A stretch of DNA of 13,272 bases from Promethearchaeota archaeon (GTDB taxonomy: Archaea > Asgardarchaeota > Lokiarchaeia > Sigynarchaeales > SOKP01), in the NCBI GenBank assembly GCA_016839905.1, contig JAEOTJ010000404.1, positions 1 through 13,272 of the forward strand. The letters run 5' to 3'. The notes beneath the pieces were generated by a model. That model saw nothing but the letters and a program-made list of their open reading frames with translations. It was not told the origin of the DNA and ran no database searches. The position numbers were made by a program, and so were the translations under genes. Below are positions 1 through 5,681 of the stretch, piece by piece (positions within the stretch are counted from its first letter, which is position 1; every line of letters begins with the position of its first letter).

Positions 1-304
1 AGAGAATAATGATTTAAGAAAATCAACTGAATTAAAGCAAAAGTTCTAGTTAAATGGGGTATCTTATAAACAAAGATTTAAAATAAATGCATAATGATAT
101 TATCTAACTTTCGAAGTTGAGTTTTAAGATGATTCCATAAAAAATTTTAAGTAGATTCTCGATCTGAATTAAACTAAAAAAGAAGTGTAAGAAAGAAAGT
201 GATAATGGAAAAAAGAGCTTATTTAAGGAGATTATTTGATATTCTTATAGCTTCTAGATGCTTTTTTACTTCGCTCATATATGGGCTCATTAATTTCTGA
301 AATC
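1..304. other. Left edge, no supported gene
   Basis: AT-rich stretch without a convincing gene. In the + frame starting at base 2 there are 15 open codons ending in TAG at 47-49, which could be the C-terminal tail of a gene entering from the left, but that is too short to call. A 32-codon ATG frame at 205-303 has hydrophobic, unremarkable content and no clear ribosome-binding site. I see no RNA gene or repeat here. Confidence 0.4.
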
Positions 305-526
305 CTAATTGCTCTCATTATCTTTTAATTGAGCTTTCAACCTCTCGATCTCCTTGTCTTTCTCATTTAATGCTTTATCTTTCTCGTTTAGTCTCGCTTC
401 CAAAATGTTAACTTTCCGCTCAAGATCTTCCACATTGATCATGTTTTCCACACCCAAGAGCTCCTCCTTTTCCTCCTCAATTCCGCTTTTACTTGCTAAT
501 TTATTCACGAAATCTTCTACGCCCAT
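305..526 (-). CDS. Small coiled-coil protein, unknown function
   Basis: I do not recognise the family. The 73-residue product has an acidic N-terminal third (run EEEKEE, about residues 19-24). A strongly charged helical C-terminal half (about 34-73) follows, with heptad-like hydrophobic spacing and an internal repeat (LNEKDKA followed by LNEKDKE). That suggests a short dimeric or trimeric coiled coil. The frame can be extended to TTG at 544. I prefer ATG at 526, because GGTGG lies 11 bases before it while nothing resembling a ribosome-binding site precedes the TTG. It lies 98 bases downstream of the PD-(D/E)XK gene on the same strand, so co-transcription is possible. An AT-rich TATA-like stretch at about 576-588 could also serve it. 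The low-complexity composition makes homology by eye unreliable. Confidence 0.55.
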   Translation of the reverse strand: MGVEDFVNKLASKSGIEEEKEELLGVENMINVEDLERKVNILEARLNEKDKALNEKDKEIERLKAQLKDNESN

Positions 527-624
527 TTTTATTTCAGCCACCAATTGATTTGCAGGTATAGATTGAGTTTTTTTTTAAAAATATAATTATAATCTTCCTC
601 CAAAAACAGAATAAAAAGTTCTTT

Positions 625-1236
625 TCATTTGATTTTTCCATAAATAACTTTTACAGGAAATTCCTTAGAGACATTAAGAGTTTTAGGGGATATTTCTAAT
701 GTCAAAACCCATAATTCATCTGGTTTTTGATATAATTTCTCATATAATTTACTAACTTGCACAAAATGATAAATATCTCTATTATCTATTTTAAATTTTA
801 TTTCCATTAAGATTGTCTTACCATTTTCCATTAAGATATCGATATCTGTCGAGTATCCTTTTGGAAAAATATCTCCATCTTCATCAATAATTATTTTTCT
901 TTCGATATTGGATATTTCAATATCTTTTAATTTTTGTTGTTCTATTAATAATTTTAAAACCATTTCTTCCAAACCTTTTCCCGTTCGAGAACCCAAATTA
1001 TCAATGGCATACCGAAGTTCTGTGTAATTTGAATTAATTTGAATTTGTAATGCCTCAAATCGCTTGTCCATCTGTGCTTGCATTGCTTCAAATCGCTTGT
1101 CAAATTCCTCAATAACCTGTCGAATATCATCTTTAGTCGCCACAACACCAGATAAGGCAGTAATTATGGCACCTTTTACATCATCGTTTTCCCTTATTAG
1201 CTTTGGTAAAAGCTTTAAAAATTCTTCTTTTTCCAT
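625..1236 (-). CDS. DUF3782-like PD-(D/E)XK nuclease-fold protein with coiled-coil N-terminus
   Basis: The 203-residue protein has two parts. Residues about 1-80 are helical and include two tandem 11-residue units (45-55 and 56-66, both with DKRFEA), typical of a coiled-coil region. Residues about 82-203 resemble the restriction-endonuclease-like fold. An N-terminal helix carries E90/E91. Asp131/Asp133 lie in the strand TDIDIL, and the signature E145-I-K147 lies in LMEIKFK, giving D-x(11)-E-x-K around D133. This layout matches DUF3782-type archaeal proteins, which are predicted nucleases of unknown substrate. The start is ATG at 1236, with GGAG eight bases upstream and a TATA-like box further up. 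It is intact; the coiled coil probably mediates oligomerisation. Nuclease activity is inferred from motif spacing only. It could be a defence or mobile-element-associated protein, but no partner is visible nearby. Confidence 0.75.
   Translation of the reverse strand: MEKEEFLKLLPKLIRENDDVKGAIITALSGVVATKDDIRQVIEEFDKRFEAMQAQMDKRFEALQIQINSNYTELRYAIDNLGSRTGKGLEEMVLKLLIEQQKLKDIEISNIERKIIIDEDGDIFPKGYSTDIDILMENGKTILMEIKFKIDNRDIYHFVQVSKLYEKLYQKPDELWVLTLEISPKTLNVSKEFPVKVIYGKIK
1039..1104 (-). repeat. Tandem 33-bp coding repeat (two 11-residue coiled-coil units)
   Basis: Two adjacent 33-base units encode FDKRFEAMQAQ and MDKRFEALQIQ (residues 45-66 of the DUF3782-like protein). The DNA is nearly identical across the DKRFEA core. 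This is a hendecad coiled-coil duplication that can expand or contract by recombination. Confidence 0.75.
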
Positions 1237-1280
1237 TTAGTTTACTCCATTAACTCTATAATATAAAAGAATACTCGACT

Positions 1281-1290
1281 TTTTAAATAT
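1281..1290 (-). promoter_or_regulatory. TATA-like box for the DUF3782-like gene
   Basis: On the minus strand the sequence reads ATATTTAAAA, about 45 bases upstream of the ATG at 1236. The expected archaeal start point, about 25 bases downstream, would give a short leader that still contains the GGAG ribosome-binding site. Assigned by position and base composition only. Confidence 0.4.
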
Positions 1291-1440
1291 AACTAAAATT
1301 ATGCAAATTTTATTATTTTTATCCCTTTAAAGTTTTATGACATTACCATAGAAATAGCTAAACCGTACATTCTGAAGGATCAATGTTTCGGTTATAACAC
1401 GATCTGATCCTACAAATACAATTATTTAGAGGAGGAATTT

Positions 1441-1545
1441 ATGAAGGTTTTAGGCTTTTCTTGAAATCCACAATGAATTACATTATTATTAATATGGAGT
1501 TAAAAAAATATGGATTGTATTTAATATTTAAAATATTTTTTTATT
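1441..1545 (+). pseudogene. Possible remnant of a flavodoxin-like / NADPH-dependent FMN reductase gene
   Basis: A very good ribosome-binding site (GAGGAGGA, 1429-1436) precedes ATG 1441. The frame reads MKVLGFS, then TGA (1462-1464), NPQ and another TGA. MKVLGFS-x-NPQ resembles the MKVLGISGSPR start of NADPH-dependent FMN reductases, where the x is Gly. In the adjacent frame the following DNA reads NMELKKYGLY, which resembles the helix and strand that usually follow that nucleotide-binding loop. The fragment then dissolves into AT-rich sequence. I read it as a decayed gene start with nonsense and frameshift changes. The match is short and could be chance. The strong ribosome-binding site in front of a seven-codon frame is the best argument that something was once translated here. 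Confidence 0.3.
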
Positions 1546-1702
1546 TCCATACTCATATTTTCAAAATTATTTAAGTAGAGTTAATACCTATTATACTCAC
1601 TAATTATTCAAAAAAAAAAATGACTTAAAAATAAAATTAAAAAGTTTAAAATAAGAACTTTTCTTTTATTCATATAAATAATTTCTAAATTATTAAATAA
1701 AG
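1546..1702 (+). promoter_or_regulatory. AT-rich promoter region of the zinc-ribbon/vps28 operon
   Basis: No gene is visible. There is an A11 tract at 1610-1620 and a TATA-like GTTTAAAATA at 1644-1653 with A-rich BRE-like bases just upstream. A start point about 25 bases downstream would leave a leader of roughly 25 bases before ATG 1703. No ribosome-binding site precedes that ATG, so initiation is probably on a short or leaderless transcript. Confidence 0.4.
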
Positions 1703-2671
1703 ATGTCTGCTACTACTGCCTCTCAGCGTTGTCCTCGGTGTGGAAACGAAAATAGAGGCGAAAATTTTCAATGTTCCTTCTGTGGAAAGCGACTTCGACT
1801 TGAAGGGATTGAAAATATATTTCTCTTTAGAAGAACTGAGATGGAATGGACAAATCCTGCTCGTTGGTATGTATCAATTATTTGGTTATTTGTTAATCCA
1901 AGCAAGTGCTTTTGGAGTATTAATCATAAGAGAGATAAAGCTCCTGGCTTTCTAATATTGCTGTTTAATGCATTACTATTTGGACTTCTTTTCCTTGCAT
2001 TTTTTTTTCATTTTAGAATAACATCCATCGAAGGTGTCGAACCTGCTTTTCTAGGAAGTGCAATTTTTATTTATGGATTGGCTTGGTTTTTAGCTTGTTT
2101 TTTATTTGGATTAATTTTTTATTTTATTTTTTTCTCGATCTTAATATGGATGTTTACCAAAGGAGCAAATTACGCGGTTGGTTTTTCAGAACGGCTTGAA
2201 ACTCGTTTTGGATCTGAAACGGGGAAAAAAAAAAAAAAAAAAGCGAAGATAGACACTGAAATGAGCCCCTTTAGTATTTATAAAGGTGGAACATTAATGC
2301 AAAAACAAGAATCACATAAAAAAAAAATGATGATGTGTGCTTTTGCTCCATTTTTATTAATAAATGTAATTAAGATTATTATTAGTCTAGCCCTCCCTTA
2401 TGAAGAAATAACAATAAATAGTACAAGTCTCAATACAACAGCAGATTTAGTTATATTTGAGCGAATGTTTAATTCTCCAATTTGGGGTGTTTTTGATTTT
2501 CTCGATGCTATTACAATAGCAATATGGATTCCTATTTTAATGACTATAGCTATAAGAGAATTAGCGAATTGTTCAACTTATAAGGTTCTTATTTCATCAC
2601 TCATCGTAGGTTTAATAATTTCTATATTCTATTATTTCACGCGTCCAACTCTTTTCGGTGGCTTGGCATAG
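1703..2671 (+). CDS. Zinc-ribbon multi-pass membrane protein, Yip1-like
   Basis: The 322-residue protein starts with a four-cysteine zinc ribbon (CPRC at 10-13, CSFC at 24-27). A juxtamembrane segment follows (about 50-80) containing WTNPARW and FVNPSKCFWSI, then about five hydrophobic helices (roughly 82-103, 112-152 as one long or two short, 210-230, 262-283, 293-315). The NP...FW.I element before the first helix and the five-helix layout resemble Yip1-domain proteins, which in eukaryotes act in ER-Golgi vesicle traffic. Many archaea have zinc-ribbon/Yip1 fusions of unknown role. A lysine run (175-180) lies in the cytoplasmic loop and is encoded by an 18-base A tract. The gene ends 21 bases before vps28 on the same strand, so the two are probably co-transcribed. 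The Yip1 call is by eye; plain 'zinc-ribbon membrane protein' is the safe reading. Confidence 0.75.
   Translation: MSATTASQRCPRCGNENRGENFQCSFCGKRLRLEGIENIFLFRRTEMEWTNPARWYVSIIWLFVNPSKCFWSINHKRDKAPGFLILLFNALLFGLLFLAFFFHFRITSIEGVEPAFLGSAIFIYGLAWFLACFLFGLIFYFIFFSILIWMFTKGANYAVGFSERLETRFGSETGKKKKKKAKIDTEMSPFSIYKGGTLMQKQESHKKKMMMCAFAPFLLINVIKIIISLALPYEEITINSTSLNTTADLVIFERMFNSPIWGVFDFLDAITIAIWIPILMTIAIRELANCSTYKVLISSLIVGLIISIFYYFTRPTLFGGLA
2225..2242 (+). repeat. A18 homopolymer inside a coding region
   Basis: Eighteen consecutive A residues encode six lysines (175-180 of the zinc-ribbon membrane protein). The frame is open on both sides with this length. Such tracts are prone to replication and transcription slippage and to sequencing miscounts, so the downstream frame depends on this count being right. 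Confidence 0.95.
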
Positions 2672-2692
2672 AGTAAATTTTTTGCGAGTACA

Positions 2693-3337
2693 ATGGAAGC
2701 TAATCATAATAAAATTCTTGAAATCGAATCTGAATTATATGCTTTAATCAATTCTATAAATAAATTATATTTACAGCATCAAAAAGGCACAATAAGCAAT
2801 ATATTCTTTCAAAAGGCCCTTAAAACTGCAATGAATAACTTACTTAAAATAAACTTTTTCATAAAAGAGAATAATCTTAATTTATCAGATTTATTAAAGA
2901 AAATGGACTTTACTGAAAAATACTATCAAGCAATTGACATTATTAATCAAGGTTCTTCTTTAAACATTTCAGATGAGAATAATGAAAAAACTGGCTTCAA
3001 TCAATCTCAGGTGGAAAATAAAATGAGTCCTTCATTTTTAGAACTTCCAAAAATTACTTCTGAAATAACTTCATCTTTTATTACATTAATGGATGCGCTA
3101 AAGTTAGAGGGCCTCAAAGGAACTGATTTAATCTTCCGTCTTTTTAAAGATTTAAAGCAATCTTTGAAAAAATTTCCTGGATCTGAAGATTTCCTGAGTA
3201 AAATACAAATAATTAACCATAACATTATGAACAATTCTTATAAAATTATTGAGAATAGAAAGTTTAGAGAAAAAATTGTAGATGATTTATATATTATTTT
3301 TAAGGAATTTCAAGAAAAACTAAATATTAAAACTTAA
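2693..3337 (+). CDS. vps28: Vps28-like ESCRT-I subunit (Asgard)
   Basis: Vps28 is the ESCRT-I subunit that in eukaryotes bridges Vps23/Vps37 to ESCRT-II during membrane remodelling. Two parts of this 214-residue protein match it. Residues about 12-82 contain ELYALINSINKLY...GTISNIFFQKALKTAM, which aligns with the N-terminal helical core of human VPS28 (ELFAVVKTMQALEKAYIKD..SPSEYTAAC). Residues about 125-212 align with the C-terminal four-helix bundle: FITLMDALKLEGLKGTD matches FITVMDKLRLEIRAMD, and the last helix, VDDLYIIFKEFQEKL, matches MLFDLESAYNAFNRFL. A Ser/Asn-rich linker (about 87-115) separates them, as in the family. The length is close to the eukaryotic protein (about 220). It follows the zinc-ribbon membrane gene by 21 bases. 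No other ESCRT gene lies in the window. The assignment rests on remembered sequences, not a search. Confidence 0.85.
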   Translation: MEANHNKILEIESELYALINSINKLYLQHQKGTISNIFFQKALKTAMNNLLKINFFIKENNLNLSDLLKKMDFTEKYYQAIDIINQGSSLNISDENNEKTGFNQSQVENKMSPSFLELPKITSEITSSFITLMDALKLEGLKGTDLIFRLFKDLKQSLKKFPGSEDFLSKIQIINHNIMNNSYKIIENRKFREKIVDDLYIIFKEFQEKLNIKT

Positions 3338-3427
3338 AAAATAAAAAAATTAATTAAGTTCTTAAAATTTTAAAAGATATTAATCTTGTAATTAGATCTA
3401 ATTCATTCAAAATAAAATGGTAATATA

Positions 3428-3697
3428 ATGCCCAAACCCGGATTGCGTTCAAAAGCTCAAAAACGTCATAAGTTAAAAACACCTGGAGGTCAAAATGTTA
3501 CTCATTATTGGAGGAAAAAACCTAAACGAGTCCATTGTGCCATATGTAAGAAACCTTTACAATCTATTCCTAGATTGCGACCCGCAAAAATGACTAAAAC
3601 TAACAAAACTTCAAGAAGGGCAAATAGACCTGAAAGCGGTAGATATTGTGCAAATTGTCTTAAAAATCTAATTAAAGAATCAGTAAGAAATCAATAA
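3428..3697 (+). CDS. rpl34e: Large ribosomal subunit protein eL34
   Basis: This 89-residue basic protein is eL34, a component of the large ribosomal subunit shared by archaea and eukaryotes. The N-terminus (residues 1-36) is rich in Lys and Arg and contains the family-type segment TPGG..VTHYWRKKPK. Two cysteine pairs, C37/C40 (CAIC) and C74/C77 (CANC), form the zinc site, separated by the conserved basic stretch RLRPAKMTK.. and RRANRPESGRYC. The length is normal for archaeal eL34. It begins 90 bases after vps28, and an AT-rich TATA-like element near 3368-3376 may give it its own start. It is followed 78 bases later by cmk and then eL14, the standard archaeal order. No clear ribosome-binding site precedes the ATG. 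Confidence 0.95.
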   Translation: MPKPGLRSKAQKRHKLKTPGGQNVTHYWRKKPKRVHCAICKKPLQSIPRLRPAKMTKTNKTSRRANRPESGRYCANCLKNLIKESVRNQ

Positions 3698-3775
3698 AAT
3701 TTTGGCGAAATAATCTTATTTATTATATTATTATATAATATCATATTTAATTCATAAAAGAATGAATATGAAAAA

Positions 3776-4324
3776 ATGATATTAACAATCTCAGGACTTC
3801 ATGGAACTGGAAAATCAGAAATTGGAAAACGCATTTCTGAAAAACTTGGTATTAAATATTATAGTACAGGTCAGGCCTTTAGAGATCTCAAAGAAGAGAA
3901 GGGGATGACTCTCGAGGAGTTCACTAAATTTGCTGAAAACAATCCGGAGATTGATAAAGAATTAGATAATAAAGTTATTGAAATTGCAAAACAAGGAAAT
4001 GTCATAATTGATAGTCAATTAAGTGCTTATCTCCTAAAATCAATAGCAGATTGTAAAATCCTTTTAACCTGCCCTTTAGAAACACGTGTTAATCGAATGG
4101 CTGAGAGAGATAATACTTCTTATGAAGAAAAGTTGAAAGAAACGAGTGTAAGGGAGCAATCAGAGTTAGAACGTTTTAAGAAACTATATACCATTGATTT
4201 AAGCGATGAGGACATCATTAAAAACACATATGATATAATAATTGAAACGGAAAATTTATCCATCCAGCAAGTTTTAGACCAAATACTTCTTGCCTTGAAT
4301 AAAAAGGAGTTTAATAAATCTTAA
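3776..4324 (+). CDS. cmk: Archaeal (d)CMP kinase
   Basis: Cytidylate kinase phosphorylates CMP and dCMP to the diphosphates with ATP, in the cytoplasm, in pyrimidine nucleotide salvage and turnover. The 182-residue protein has the Walker A loop GLHGTGKS (7-14) and the YSTGQAFRDL segment (29-38) typical of the archaeal enzyme. The stretch EKGMTLEEFTKFAENNPEID follows, then a DSQLSAYLL segment corresponding to the family's DGRLAGW. The lid and base-binding region (RMAERDNTSYEEKLKET..RE) and LYTIDLSD are also present. Length and order match archaeal Cmk rather than the longer bacterial type. It lies between eL34 and eL14, the conserved archaeal arrangement. One nonstandard detail is His in the P-loop (GLHGTGKS), where Pro or Lys is more common; the lysine and serine that bind phosphate are intact. 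Confidence 0.93.
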   Translation: MILTISGLHGTGKSEIGKRISEKLGIKYYSTGQAFRDLKEEKGMTLEEFTKFAENNPEIDKELDNKVIEIAKQGNVIIDSQLSAYLLKSIADCKILLTCPLETRVNRMAERDNTSYEEKLKETSVREQSELERFKKLYTIDLSDEDIIKNTYDIIIETENLSIQQVLDQILLALNKKEFNKS

Positions 4325-4440
4325 ATTATATTTCTAAAAAAAATAATAAAAAATTTATTTTCTTAATTATTTCTTATTATACATATTGTTTATCTTTACT
4401 GATAAATAACCAGTATAGATAAATAGAATAAAAATAATTT

Positions 4441-4445
4441 GGTGA
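4441..4445 (+). promoter_or_regulatory. Ribosome-binding site of eL14
   Basis: GGTGA lies six bases before ATG 4452 and is complementary to the archaeal 16S rRNA tail. It fixes the eL14 start and contrasts with the lack of such a site at vps28 and eL34. Confidence 0.7.
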
Positions 4446-4451
4446 CGAATT

Positions 4452-4724
4452 ATGAGTGTTTACGATATTGGAAGAGTATGTGTAAAATTAATGGGACGAG
4501 AAGCAGGACAATATTGTGTTATTGTTGATGTCATTGATAAAAATTATTTACTTATTGATGGGTTAAAAGTTCGTAGGAGAAGGGCAAATTATAAACACGT
4601 CGAACCTACAACAGATGTGATTGAAATAAGTAAAGGAGCCGATCATGCTGCAGTTGAAGCAGCAATAAAAAAAGCAAAACTAGCCAAGAAAATGAACCAA
4701 TCTGTTCCCATTCCAACTAAATAG
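4452..4724 (+). CDS. rpl14e: Large ribosomal subunit protein eL14
   Basis: The 90-residue protein is eL14, an archaeal/eukaryotic large-subunit protein with an N-terminal KOW/SH3-like barrel. The start SVYDIGRVCVKLMGREAGQYCVIVDVID is typical of the family. It is followed by NYLLIDG, the basic turn VRRRRANYKHVEPT (about 40-53), and a short charged helix with AVEAAIKKAKLAKK (67-80). The length matches archaeal eL14, which lacks the long eukaryotic C-terminal tail. It follows cmk by 127 bases. In many archaea truB/cbf5 comes next; here a tRNA-Ser and an inverted DUF106 gene follow instead, so the cluster is broken at this point. Confidence 0.95.
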   Translation: MSVYDIGRVCVKLMGREAGQYCVIVDVIDKNYLLIDGLKVRRRRANYKHVEPTTDVIEISKGADHAAVEAAIKKAKLAKKMNQSVPIPTK

Positions 4725-4743
4725 TTTAAATTAATACCCTTGC

Positions 4744-4751
4744 TTTATAAC
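4744..4751 (+). promoter_or_regulatory. TATA-like box upstream of tRNA-Ser
   Basis: TTTATAAC lies about 35-40 bases upstream of the mature tRNA 5' end, so transcription would start about 10 bases before it. A T-rich tract (4765-4783) lies between, and could also end transcription coming from eL14. Confidence 0.4.
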
Positions 4752-4783
4752 TTTTAACTACATATTTTTTTTATTTATTTTTT

Positions 4784-4889
4784 GCAACGGTTGCCTAGCG
4801 GTACGGCGCTGGCTTGGAGCGGAAAAAGGAACATCTCCCAGAAAGCCAGTGTGCATATGCACTCGGGGGTTCGAGTCCCTCTCGTTGCG
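4784..4889 (+). tRNA. tRNA-Ser(GGA) with a 24-nt intron at 37/38
   Basis: The cloverleaf can be folded by hand. The acceptor stem is GCAACGG (4784-4790) with TCGTTGC (4882-4888), with discriminator G at 4889 as expected for serine. The D stem is GCC (4793-4795) with GGC (4805-4807) around AGCGGTA. The anticodon stem is CTGGC (4809-4813) with GCCAG (4845-4849). The long variable arm is GTGC/GCAC (4851-4862), a class II feature. The T arm is GGGGG/CCCTC around TTCGAGT (4870-4876). After removal of 4820-4843 the anticodon loop is TTGGAGA with anticodon GGA (4816-4818). CCA is not encoded. The gene stops ten bases before the 3' end of the convergent DUF106 gene, and a T-rich stretch follows. Confidence 0.93.
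4820..4843 (+). other. Archaeal tRNA intron (bulge-helix-bulge)
   Basis: Twenty-four bases interrupt the anticodon loop at the canonical 37/38 position. A four-pair central helix forms between TTGG (4814-4817) and CCAG (4838-4841, one G-U pair). It is flanked by three-base bulges AGC (4818-4820) and AAA (4842-4844), each cut after its second base. The outer helix within the intron is weak, so this is a relaxed motif, a substrate for the archaeal splicing endonuclease. Confidence 0.8.
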
Positions 4890-4898
4890 TTTATATTA

Positions 4899-5531
4899 TT
4901 AAATATCAGGAAATTGCATTGATTGTGCTTTTTGCCCCTTAAACATCTGATCCATCCCTCCAGATGCTTGTGTCTGGATTTTGAGCAATCTCTGTAATGT
5001 TGTATTTATACCAAGCGAGCATAGGAAGTACCAGGCAGTAAAATTAATCCAACCCGCTGTAATTGGAGTCGTATCATTAAAAGCCGCAACAATACCTCCT
5101 AACAATGGGAGATCATTCGCATTCATGGCAGTACAAGCAACAGGATCAGTTTCATAAATACCTCTTAAAATAGCAAAAATCACGATCATTGGAACGAAAG
5201 TTATGCAAGTTGGCTTTAACCTCTGCAATCCTATTCGTTGCTGCGTCTTTTTTAGCATTACATCTTTACGCTCCCAACGTTTTCGGTCCTTCCTGTATTT
5301 TTCTGGATTAGTTTCTGCTAATTTTATTATTTGCATCTTATCCTCATTATGGGCTCTAATTAATTTTTGTTTTCTATTTAACTCATCAGTATCGATTAAT
5401 AATCTTGTTAATCCAGTACTAATGAAAGCGACTATTGTAGATAACACCATTATGAAAAATAAAGAACCTGGAGGATTGGTGATAATGTACGCGAAATCCT
5501 GTGTATTCTGAGAAAAAGTCATGAATAGCAT
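4899..5531 (-). CDS. DUF106 / EMC3-TMCO1-like membrane protein insertase (Oxa1 superfamily)
   Basis: Archaeal DUF106 proteins belong to the Oxa1/YidC/EMC3/TMCO1 superfamily that helps insert helices into membranes next to the ribosome or Sec channel. This 210-residue protein has the family layout. TM1 is at about 21-43, and a long basic cytoplasmic coiled coil spans about 47-100 (LIDTDELNRKQKLIRAHN, KYRKDRKRWERKD). TM2 (about 107-124) and TM3 (about 158-176) follow, with a Met/Gly-rich C-terminal tail (GGMDQMFKG). The start is ATG 5531 or ATG 5522; the protein differs by three residues. It converges on tRNA-Ser with ten bases between. In many archaea this gene sits beside eL34-cmk-eL14 on the same strand, so here a local inversion is likely. 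A minus-strand TATA-like stretch lies near 5557-5566. Confidence 0.88.
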   Translation of the reverse strand: MLFMTFSQNTQDFAYIITNPPGSLFFIMVLSTIVAFISTGLTRLLIDTDELNRKQKLIRAHNEDKMQIIKLAETNPEKYRKDRKRWERKDVMLKKTQQRIGLQRLKPTCITFVPMIVIFAILRGIYETDPVACTAMNANDLPLLGGIVAAFNDTTPITAGWINFTAWYFLCSLGINTTLQRLLKIQTQASGGMDQMFKGQKAQSMQFPDI

Positions 5532-5647
5532 GTAAATATACTTCTGAAATTTCTAAAAAAATATAATTTATTTAAGTTAAAATATCTTGAGAGTAATTTA
5601 ATGTTTTCTACTTTTAAAACTAATATGTTTGGGATTAATCTTAAGAA

Positions 5648-5659
5648 TATATTTATAAG
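5648..5659 (+). promoter_or_regulatory. TATA-like box of the six-helix membrane gene
   Basis: ATATTTATAAGT lies about 25-30 bases upstream of ATG 5682. The expected start point is within a few bases of the ATG, so the transcript is probably leaderless; consistent with this, no ribosome-binding site is visible. The divergent DUF106 gene uses the other end of this 150-base spacer. Confidence 0.45.
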
Positions 5660-5681
5660 TATGAACTTTTAATTTCAATTT

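Noticed and set aside
205..303. 32-codon + strand frame starting MEKRAYLRRL
   Set aside because: Short, no ribosome-binding site at usual spacing, no recognisable features.
354..548. Open frame on the + strand opposite the small coiled-coil gene
   Set aside because: Ser/Phe-rich low-complexity product that is simply the antisense of the Glu/Lys-rich coiled coil.
3762..3779. Mini frame MNMKK whose TGA overlaps the cmk ATG
   Set aside because: Five codons in A-rich sequence with no ribosome-binding site; likely chance, not a leader peptide.
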